This document shows, one piece after another, positions 30,151 to 36,768 of a DNA stretch of 64,000 nt. The notes beneath the pieces were generated by a model. That model did no database searches. It was not told the origin of the DNA and saw nothing but the letters and a program-made list of their open reading frames with translations. Source of the stretch: Euglena gracilis (Eukaryota; Euglenida; Euglenophyceae; Euglenales). Within the stretch, counting starts at the first letter, position 1. Every line of letters starts with the position of its first letter. Both the position numbers and the translations under genes were made by a program. The stretch covers positions 59,157,178-59,221,177 of the forward strand of contig CP154956.1 of NCBI GenBank assembly GCA_039621445.1, read 5' to 3'.

Positions 30151-30227
30151 CGCGTCACAATCAAACACCAGATCGCCGGCGACCAAGGCATGGCATCACA
30201 AGGGGAAAGCGCGGAGCCCGAGGTGTC

Positions 30228-30464
30228 TAGCGGGAAAAAATCCCCGAAGTGCCCAGTTGTGTTTCCTTTTTGCCAAAACACAACCCCCCTTTTTTAACTG
30301 TCTTTCCTCTAAGGAAACAAGGCTCCAAGGACAAAGCTATAAGCTTTATTCCCCTACCGTACGTTCACTTTCTGCACTTTTTAAAACGAGCAAGGTCTTT
30401 GTGCTTCGCCCTCGGTGTCCCATCCTCCCTGGTCGGTGTTCCTCGAGGGAATACGAGACTGCTG
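30228..30464. other. Spacer between DIRS B and DIRS D
   Basis: There is no gene. The right part (30394-30456) resembles the left half of an A/B-family ICR or ITR (CTTTGTGCTTCGCCCTCGG to CCTCGAGGGAATACGAG) and may be the end of yet another DIRS copy into which D inserted. Confidence 0.4.
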
Positions 30465-33400
30465 CGAGTACTCCCGGGAAGAATGACCAGGGAGGAAGTG
30501 ACCATGAGGGCGGAGCACAGGAGGGGGGTGAGATCCTGCTTTGTGGGCCGGCTGTTTTGTTGTTTGTGTTCTTTTTGGCGGGGGTGCTTCTTACTGCGAC
30601 TTTGGTGCCGGAGTTGGCGATGATGTGCTCTCCGACACCGACTTGGCGAAGGTGAACCGCAGGGGCCCCCCGGCCTGTGAGCATGGGCGTTTCCTCCCCC
30701 CCCCCCCGAGGATGCTTTTCTTTTTCGGGTGGGTTGGGTGGGCTCACCCCCCTCTTGCGCCTCGCCCTCATGGTCACTTCCTCCCTGGTCATTCTTCCCG
30801 GGAGTACTCGACCATTCGGGCTTCGCACTTTCAGGGGGTGAGACTGTGTGCACGACCCCTTTTTCAATTTTTTTCTTTGCCGAATCCACCGCCCCCAATC
30901 TTAGGTAATGGGCTGAAAAAGCTGTGGCATTTTTCCACTGCCCAAGTTCACACACCTCCTCACTGGACAATCCCAGCTTTTTGTACATCAAAACTCCTGC
31001 CCCCCTGGTGCTGTGGGCTTTCCAGTGGGAAATGGGAATGCCAAAAGTGTCCAACAACTCCTTTGTCAAAGAGTTGATTCTGTTGGAAGACAAGGGTTTT
31101 TTGCCATCCAAACTCCACAACAGAGGGGCACCCTGGGGGATGAAAGATGTTCTTTCCACATACTCTCTCATCAAATGATATGGACTCAAAGATGGAATGG
31201 AATCAATCTTCAACAATTGCTCCCACTTTGGTGAAGGCCATCCCTTTCTCCTGACCAAAATGAAAATTTTTTCCCCCACCACTGAAATGGTCCTCTGGGT
31301 TCTGGCCAGGTCCACCCCCCTGTGAAGAGCCAAAAGTCTGAAAGACAAAATGATTCTCCATCTCAATTCCACGATGGACATGTCAGAAATTTTTGTATGG
31401 CTCTGCAACTTTTGCAAAATGGGTAGGGGGTCCCAAAAAACAGCATACCTCTGCACTGAACGATTCCATTCCTTTTTTACTTTTGTCAGTAAAGGATGAA
31501 ATCTGATGGACTCCCAACCAGGTAAATATTGCAGTGAGGCATACGCACATCGAGCATCGCTTTGTGACAGTTTGTGAAGGTCCAGCAGGGCAGTGGCCAG
31601 CTCCATCTTGGAGACTTGCAAGGGCTCCAATCCTTTCTGTTGCAAAATTACAAACAGTTTTCTGAATGCACTGTCATAACGTTTCAGTGGTCCCAAACTC
31701 CTCAGGACATTTTCAATGTCTTGAATGTGACATTTTTTGCTGTTCCAAAAGGAACCTGATACCACTGTGCAAGCCAGGGGCCATTTTGGCTTTGGCATTG
31801 ATTGCCCCCAACAGTTGCTGAACATGCCTTCCCTGGGGGGTAAGACCAACATTCCTGTCCCTGGTTTGGACATTTTGATTAATAGGGGCCACCATGGACT
31901 CGAAACCCACATGGGTGTCACCAAAAGACATTTCACCTGCTTGTTCAGCCTCAGTCTGATGAGCCATGGAAAAATTACCTTCCATGGGGGGTTAGCATAA
32001 ACCTCTTTGGCTGAGCTCAGGTCGCATTTCAATGCATCCACCAGAAAAGCCTGGTGGTGGGGCCATCTGGCCACAAATTTTTGGAATTTTGCATTTCCTG
32101 GAGATGCAAACATGTCTGTGTCTGGAGTAATGTCCTTTCTGAAGAACCTCAAAATTTGGGTGAACAGGCTTGGGCACAGGGTATAATCCCCCCTGTCTTG
32201 ATCCCATCTTGTGAGGGGGTCTGCCAACATTGCTGCTGAAGGAACCCACTGAACCTGCAACTGAACTTGGTTTTCCCAACACCAATGAAACAGGGGTTCC
32301 AAAATCTGATTGAGGTGTGTTTTTCTGCCTCCCCATTTGGTAAGGTAACTCAGTGCTACCTGATTGTCTACATTTAACAGCACTGTCTCCCCTAGCTGGG
32401 CAAATGCTTTTACTGTCTGAACAGCTGCCATCAGTTCTTTTACATTTATGTGTAAGAAATTTTTCTCCCTCCAAAATTCTTGGATGATTTGATTTTGGGA
32501 TGAATCCACTCCCCCCCATGCCCATGTGGAGGAGTCTGAATGGAGCACCCTTTTTGCCTGTTGCAGGGAAGGCCTGCCCAGGCCTGGCTGCAAGTATGCC
32601 TTCAGCACTTTGATTTCCCCTTTCAGCCTTTCTGGAATGTCGATGCAAAAATCCCAGCCCCTTTCTTGGTGCATCTGGCTGAACTTTAAAAGCTCCTGGG
32701 TTACCAGCCTTAAAAATGGCAGAGCAGGGAGGTAACTTCTGACTTGCCCCAGAATGCTGGCTATTTTTCTGCAACTTAGTTTTTGGGCTAGCACCACCTT
32801 GCCCAGTTCCTTTCTGATAGTTTTTAATTTGTGTGGGGGCACCTCCAGCTGACCTTTTTCCAAGTCTATGATGAACCCCAAATGCTGCAGCCTTTGTGTG
32901 GGAGTAAACACAGACTTTTTCTGGCTGACCTTGAACCCAGCCTCTCCTAATGTGTCCAGCATTTGCAGTAAATGTTTTTTCACCAAATTTTCTGTTGAAC
33001 CAAACAGAATGATGTCGTCCAAATAGACGAACACCTGCATTCCCTTTGACCTCCACAGTTTTAACAGAACTTTCATTAGTGACATGAACAATTTTGGGAG
33101 GGTGCTTAGGCCAAAACAGGCCCCCTGAAACTCCCACAGGTCTGATCCCACTTGAATTCTGACAAATTTTTTGAAATCGTTTTCCAGACCCAGATGAAAG
33201 TATGCATCTTTCAAATCTAGTTTGACTGCCCAATCCCCCTTTTTCAGAGTGGGGAAAATTGTGGACATGTTTTCCAAAGTGAACTTCTCTGGACAGCAAA
33301 ATTGATTTAGATCTCGACAATCTGTGATAAGTCGATGCTTGACCCCCTCCCCTTCTGGTTTGGACAACACAAACCAGGGTACCAGATGGGCAGTGTCTTG

Positions 33401-34024
33401 GGCATTTTGTACTTTTTTGGTTGCCCCACTTTCTTGGTACTCCTGCAAGATTTTGGAGGCCAGGCTGATTTCCTGCACTGACTTTTGCTGCTGCCTTTTT
33501 GACAGACACAGGGGTAGGGGGTGGTCTGGCTGCACACCTTTTTGAATTAGTGCTACTACCCACTGATTTGCATTTTCCTGCCACCATGGCAGACATTTTC
33601 TTAGCCTCTGAAACAGGGGCACCTTTTCCCATGCCCTTTCTCTGAAATCCAGGCTTTGAATGATTCCTTTCTCCCATTCCATAGGGGGGGAGTTTGTGCT
33701 GGGCCAGGCCCCTGTCCCCATGAGCCCTTGCCAGACTGGGGATGGCTTCAGAGCAGGGGTCAGCAGGGGGATTACCTCCTCCATGGAGCTCAGCTGGGGG
33801 GTCTCTCCCCCACTCCATTGATGGTCTGGCTGTGATGGCTTCACCCCTTCTTGGGGACTTTGATGCTTCAGGCTTTGATGCTTCAGGCTTTGCCCTTGCC
33901 TTTCCTGTGGGCATGAGTAGGGAGTGGGAAGATTCAGTAGGGTTTCCATACCCCTTCTGCCATCCTGGGTTCTTCCACAGGCTGTCATAGCCTTTTCCTC
34001 TCCCAGCCTTGCCTTGGCTGCCAT
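30365..34024 (-). CDS. DIRS D polyprotein: RT, RNase H, methyltransferase-like domain, tyrosine recombinase
   Basis: It is 1219 codons from Met 34024. Order: Pro/Gln-rich leader (1-190); RT about 195-420 with SKPEGEGVKHRLITDCRDLN and YLDD at 334-337; RNase H about 493-605 (HSDSSTWAWGG, NVKELMAA, NVDNQVAL); methyltransferase-like part about 635-745 with DMFASPGN and ANPPW; tyrosine recombinase about 770-1045 with LHRGVDLARTQR, HSTRG (His1004, Arg1007), GQW and Tyr1040. All known catalytic positions are kept. In C and E the recombinase is a separate frame, here it is fused. The true end is unclear: the frame passes through the ICR and left ITR and stops 100 bases outside the element. It starts in +1 relation to the gag-like frame, so internal initiation or frameshifting would be needed. 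Confidence 0.87.
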   Translation of the reverse strand: MAAKARLGEEKAMTACGRTQDGRRGMETLLNLPTPYSCPQERQGQSLKHQSLKHQSPQEGVKPSQPDHQWSGGETPQLSSMEEVIPLLTPALKPSPVWQGLMGTGAWPSTNSPPMEWEKGIIQSLDFRERAWEKVPLFQRLRKCLPWWQENANQWVVALIQKGVQPDHPLPLCLSKRQQQKSVQEISLASKILQEYQESGATKKVQNAQDTAHLVPWFVLSKPEGEGVKHRLITDCRDLNQFCCPEKFTLENMSTIFPTLKKGDWAVKLDLKDAYFHLGLENDFKKFVRIQVGSDLWEFQGACFGLSTLPKLFMSLMKVLLKLWRSKGMQVFVYLDDIILFGSTENLVKKHLLQMLDTLGEAGFKVSQKKSVFTPTQRLQHLGFIIDLEKGQLEVPPHKLKTIRKELGKVVLAQKLSCRKIASILGQVRSYLPALPFLRLVTQELLKFSQMHQERGWDFCIDIPERLKGEIKVLKAYLQPGLGRPSLQQAKRVLHSDSSTWAWGGVDSSQNQIIQEFWREKNFLHINVKELMAAVQTVKAFAQLGETVLLNVDNQVALSYLTKWGGRKTHLNQILEPLFHWCWENQVQLQVQWVPSAAMLADPLTRWDQDRGDYTLCPSLFTQILRFFRKDITPDTDMFASPGNAKFQKFVARWPHHQAFLVDALKCDLSSAKEVYANPPWKVIFPWLIRLRLNKQVKCLLVTPMWVSSPWWPLLIKMSKPGTGMLVLPPREGMFSNCWGQSMPKPKWPLACTVVSGSFWNSKKCHIQDIENVLRSLGPLKRYDSAFRKLFVILQQKGLEPLQVSKMELATALLDLHKLSQSDARCAYASLQYLPGWESIRFHPLLTKVKKEWNRSVQRYAVFWDPLPILQKLQSHTKISDMSIVELRWRIILSFRLLALHRGVDLARTQRTISVVGEKIFILVRRKGWPSPKWEQLLKIDSIPSLSPYHLMREYVERTSFIPQGAPLLWSLDGKKPLSSNRINSLTKELLDTFGIPISHWKAHSTRGAGVLMYKKLGLSSEEVCELGQWKNATAFSAHYLRLGAVDSAKKKIEKGVVHTVSPPESAKPEWSSTPGKNDQGGSDHEGEAQEGGEPTQPTRKRKASSGGGGGNAHAHRPGGPCGSPSPSRCRRAHHRQLRHQSRSKKHPRQKEHKQQNSRPTKQDLTPLLCSALMVTSSLVILPGSTRSSLVFPRGTPTREDGTPRAKHKDLARFKKCRK
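30465..30640. repeat. Left (3') ITR of DIRS D
   Basis: It runs from GAGTACTCCCGGGAAGAATG through ATCCTGCTTTGTGGGCCGG to GGTGCCGGAGTTGGCGATG, the inverse of 35029-35168 in its inner part. Confidence 0.8.
30745..30842. repeat. Internal complementary region of DIRS D
   Basis: CTTGCGCCTCGCCCTCATGG to TCTTCCCGGGAGTACTCG is inverse to the outer left ITR. ACCATTCGGGCTTCGCACTT to CAGGGGGTGAG is inverse to the outer right ITR. The ICR overlaps the 3' part of the recombinase-containing frame. Confidence 0.8.
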
Positions 34025-35021
34025 AGCCTTTGCCTTTGCCCCACTTGAACTTAAATCCTTTATTTCCTGTGGGGATGGGAAAATGAGACATAGAATGTCT
34101 TGAGAAGGCTGTTGCCAAGCCTGCTTGATTCAGAGCCCATTGGGCTTTGTCCACAGCCAAGTCTTCTTTGGAGAACAGCCCGTTGTTGGTGCTGGGGATT
34201 GCCCCTGGAATGCTGCACCTCTTCCTCTCCTTCAGCAGTGTCTGTTCCATCTCTGCTACAGCAAAAAACAATTGTTGTGCCAATATTTGATAATCTGTCT
34301 CCACACTGCCATACAGGCATGCCACCATCCTTTCCAGGTGTAACATCTTTTGTTGCCATGACTTCAATTGTTTATCCCAGGCCCCTTTGCCGTCTGAGTT
34401 GTGATTGTTATCCTCTGCACGACTTTTCATCCCGTTATACCTGGGCAGCTCCCCCAGGACCATCTTCCAGGGGAGTCTCACTCCCTTTTCGACGTGCCGA
34501 AGGCACGCTGCCAGCTCTGGCGCCAGGGGCGCCAGTTCCTCCTGCCAGGGGAGCCGTTCTTCCGCGTCGTCGTCGTCGTTGTCCTCCTCGTCTTCTCCGT
34601 CCTCCTCCATCGCGGACCGCTCCGCTCGTGGCGTCATCCCTTTGTCTTTCTTCGAACTCTTCTCCAGCCAACGATCCGCCAACTTGAACGCCACGTCCGC
34701 TGCTGTCTGCCCCAAGTCTATCAGTGGTACCTCCACACTTCCTGCCAACGCCACCGAGTACAAGAACGAATTCCTGTAGTCTCCGACTTGGCTGGAGACC
34801 ATCGCCACCTGGGTCAACTCGTGGACCTTCTTTGCGCACTTCGTCGTGTGCCATCCGCCTCCCAGCCAGTTCTGCCCGGCCGCGATGACGGCGACGAGGG
34901 ATTCCGGGGACGACTCCGCCAATAGCTTCGCCACCTTGTCCCCGTTGAAAAAGAGCTCGCTCCACGAATTGTTTAAAACTGATTCATCCTCTGATGTCAA
35001 GATTTCTGCGTACGTTGCCAT
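31992..35021 (-). CDS. gag-like protein of DIRS D (reading frame 1)
   Basis: I start it at Met 35021 (MATYAEILTSEDES), just inside the right ITR; an upstream Met lies outside the element. Residues 1-170 are a compact, mixed-composition region, followed by an acidic stretch with DGEDEEDNDDDDAEE near 190, a section with repeated Cys, Leu and Gln to about 330, and a Gly/Lys-rich part with KGKGYGSQGKAGRGKGYDSL. There is no zinc knuckle. From about 33600 leftwards the frame runs opposite the RT frame, so the last half is probably non-coding shadow and the real protein is near 470 residues. Function as a particle protein is inferred from position. Confidence 0.6.
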   Translation of the reverse strand: MATYAEILTSEDESVLNNSWSELFFNGDKVAKLLAESSPESLVAVIAAGQNWLGGGWHTTKCAKKVHELTQVAMVSSQVGDYRNSFLYSVALAGSVEVPLIDLGQTAADVAFKLADRWLEKSSKKDKGMTPRAERSAMEEDGEDEEDNDDDDAEERLPWQEELAPLAPELAACLRHVEKGVRLPWKMVLGELPRYNGMKSRAEDNNHNSDGKGAWDKQLKSWQQKMLHLERMVACLYGSVETDYQILAQQLFFAVAEMEQTLLKERKRCSIPGAIPSTNNGLFSKEDLAVDKAQWALNQAGLATAFSRHSMSHFPIPTGNKGFKFKWGKGKGYGSQGKAGRGKGYDSLWKNPGWQKGYGNPTESSHSLLMPTGKARAKPEASKPEASKSPRRGEAITARPSMEWGRDPPAELHGGGNPPADPCSEAIPSLARAHGDRGLAQHKLPPYGMGERNHSKPGFQRKGMGKGAPVSEAKKMSAMVAGKCKSVGSSTNSKRCAARPPPTPVSVKKAAAKVSAGNQPGLQNLAGVPRKWGNQKSTKCPRHCPSGTLVCVVQTRRGGGQASTYHRLSRSKSILLSREVHFGKHVHNFPHSEKGGLGSQTRFERCILSSGSGKRFQKICQNSSGIRPVGVSGGLFWPKHPPKIVHVTNESSVKTVEVKGNAGVRLFGRHHSVWFNRKFGEKTFTANAGHIRRGWVQGQPEKVCVYSHTKAAAFGVHHRLGKRSAGGAPTQIKNYQKGTGQGGASPKTKLQKNSQHSGASQKLPPCSAIFKAGNPGAFKVQPDAPRKGLGFLHRHSRKAERGNQSAEGILAARPGQAFPATGKKGAPFRLLHMGMGGSGFIPKSNHPRILEGEKFLTHKCKRTDGSCSDSKSICPARGDSAVKCRQSGSTELPYQMGRQKNTPQSDFGTPVSLVLGKPSSVAGSVGSFSSNVGRPPHKMGSRQGGLYPVPKPVHPNFEVLQKGHYSRHRHVCISRKCKIPKICGQMAPPPGFSGGCIEMRPELSQRGLC

Positions 35022-35028
35022 TTTGATG

Positions 35029-35168
35029 TTGTCGAAGGACGTTAATATCCGCCAACTCCGGCACCAAAAAGCAGTAAGAAGCACCCCCGCCAAAAAGAAC
35101 ACAAACAACAAAACAGCCGGCCCACAAAGCAGGATCTCACCCCCTGAAAGTGCGAAGCCCGAATGGTC
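35029..35168. repeat. Right (5') ITR of DIRS D
   Basis: It runs from GTCGAAGGACGTTAATATCC through AAACAGCCGGCCCACAAAGC to the outer end GCCCGAATGGTC. Confidence 0.8.
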
Positions 35169-35397
35169 TTGTGAAAAAATGAAATTGAGAGCACTTGCGT
35201 TGAGGAAAACAGGGACCACGGCTGAGTTTTTTACTGAGTTTTTTTCTTCTTGAACTCATCCTTGTCTTCAAGATTCTTCCCTGCTGTGCTGGTTATCGGC
35301 GAAATTCAGTGTCGCGTAGTTCCACGCGCGACGGCCAGTGCGGGCGACACGCCCGCGCGGGCAAGCAGGGCTGTGCACAGCTCGACGTCCCCCGAGA
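35169..35397. other. Spacer between DIRS D and DIRS E
   Basis: There is no recognisable gene. It holds the GC-rich inverted text GTTCCACGCGCGACGG and GACACGCCCGCGCGGGC near 35318-35362, whose origin I do not know. Confidence 0.4.
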
Positions 35398-35580
35398 CTC
35401 GGACTCCCACGACAGAGGAAGGGGGAGGAAGGGACCACGAGGGCGAAGCACAAGAAGATGGTGAGGTCCTGCTTTCCTTGCCGGCTGTTCTGTTCTGGTG
35501 TGTTTGTGCGTGCGCGGGGGGTGCTTCTTACTGCGCCTTTGTTGCCGGAGTTGGCGATGATGAGGCCTCGTCCGACACCT
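35398..35580. repeat. Left (3') ITR of DIRS E
   Basis: It runs from CGGACTCCCACGACAGAGG through CCTGCTTTCCTTGCCGGCTG to TTGTTGCCGGAGTTGGCGAT and is inverse to 39847-39988 except for the outer part, which pairs with the ICR. Confidence 0.8.
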
Positions 35581-35774
35581 TGGCGAAGTGGAACCGTCGT
35601 GGCCCCGCCCCCCCCCCTCTCCTATGGTTGCTTGGTGGGGGGCCCCCCCCTCGATGGGGATGGTTTTCTTTTTCTGGTGTGTTTCTGGGTGGGTGGTTGG
35701 GGCTGCTTGGTCGGGGGTCCCCTTTCTGGTTGAGATGTTTTTCTTTTTCTGCTGATTTTTTGGGTGGGGGGGTT

Positions 35775-35880
35775 GGGCTCACCATCTTCTTGTGCTTCGC
35801 CCTCGTGGTCCCTTCCTCCCCCTTTCTCTGTCGTGGGAGTCCGAGACCATTCGGGCTCCACACTGCGAGATGGTGAGGTA
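35775..35880. repeat. Internal complementary region of DIRS E
   Basis: The left half (CTTCTTGTGCTTCGCCCTCG to CTGTCGTGGGAGTCCGAG) mirrors the outer left ITR. The right half (ACCATTCGGGCTCCACACTG to GAGATGGTGAGG) mirrors the outer right ITR. Confidence 0.8.
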
Positions 35881-36768
35881 CTGTGCACCCCCCTTTGGGC
35901 CATAATTTTTTGAATTTTTGAAACGACACCAAGTCGCAAATAATGAGCTTGGAAGGCCCCAAAATTTTTCCACTGACCCAGCTGCTGGACTTCTTCCACT
36001 TGTAAACCCGCATTCTTCCACCATAAAACCCCAGCCCCTCTGGTGCTGTGGGGTTTCCAGTGGGTGGTGTTCACCCCCCCCCTCTTGCAGAATTTCTCTG
36101 GTAAGGGAATTCACCCTTTCTGATGTCAAAGGTCTTTTACCATCCAAAGACCATAACAAATTATTTTTGTGCCCAACCATGTGGGCTGTCCTTTCCACAT
36201 ACTCTTTCAACAAATGCCAGGGGCTGATGAGGGGGGTGTGTGGCAAATTCAAAACTTCCTCCCATCTTGGGAATTGCCACCCTTTCCTTTGCAACAGAAT
36301 GAAAATTTTTTCTCCCACAAAACTGATTTTCCGCTGGGTTCTGGCTAGATCAACCCCCCTGTGGAGGGCCAGAAGCCTCCAACAAATGATGAGTCTGTTT
36401 CTGAGCTCTTTCACAGACATTTCTGAGAGGGGCTTTGAATTTCTGATGATGCTGTCTAGCAATTCAGTGGGGTCCCAAAAATGGGCATACTTGCAGACAT
36501 TGGAATTCCATTTCCTTTTCAATGGAGACAAAAGAGGGGAAAACCTCAATGACCCAAACCCTGGGAGTAACAAGGCTGCTGCATATGCATTTCTTGCAGT
36601 GTTAAGGCTGTGAACAGCCAAACCAAGGATGGCCTCAGCCATGTGGTGGACTGTGCAGTCCTGCAGGGGCACCCCTTTGTGCAACAATTGGCCCACCAAG
36701 GCCCTGAAGGCTGAGTCATATCTCTTGACATTTCCCAGATTTTTTATGTAAGTGTCGATACTGGACAT
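35779..36768 (-). pseudogene. Tyrosine recombinase of DIRS E, one frameshift
   Basis: The frame begins at Met 36768, overlapping the end of the RT frame by 25 bases, and reads MSSIDTYIKNLGNVKRYDSA. The Arg box is LHRGVDLARTQR. After REILQEGGG the frame goes wrong: the His-x-x-Arg box (HWKPHSTRGAGVLWWKNAG) and the Tyr box (FGAFQAHYLRLG) are in another frame (35622-36074). The break coincides with a run of nine C at about 36074-36082; element C has eight at the same place. One base less would restore the family's frame, so this may be a very recent slip or a sequencing error. Confidence 0.75.

Larger units (their letters stand above)
8076..30227 (-). mobile_element. DIRS-order retrotransposon B, decayed, split by element C
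   Basis: B occupies 8076-12514 and 30151-30227. The right ITR runs to CTCCTAACCCAA at 12514 and resumes after element C with CGCGTCACAATC, ending at GCCCGAGGTGTC near 30227. In X the uninterrupted text is CCTAACCCAACGCGCCACA, which proves the split. The left ITR (8076-8165) lacks its outer 60 bases. The ICR lies at 8290-8395 (CTTTGTGCTTCGCCCTCGG to GGCACCTCGGGC). Coding remnants on the minus strand run gag, RT, RNase H, methyltransferase-like, recombinase. Confidence 0.75.
30465..35168 (-). mobile_element. DIRS-order retrotransposon D, apparently intact
   Basis: This 4.70-kb element has all the parts of a DIRS element: left ITR 30465-30640, ICR 30745-30842, right ITR 35029-35168, a gag-like frame and a fused RT, RNase H, methyltransferase-like and recombinase frame, both open. 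The ICR joins GGGAGTACTCG to ACCATTCGGGCTTCGC, which fixes the ends at CGAGTACTCCCGGG and GCCCGAATGGT(C). There is no obvious target duplication, as expected for recombinase-mediated insertion. Its outer left end differs from C/E and A/B, so it is a third subfamily. Confidence 0.88.
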
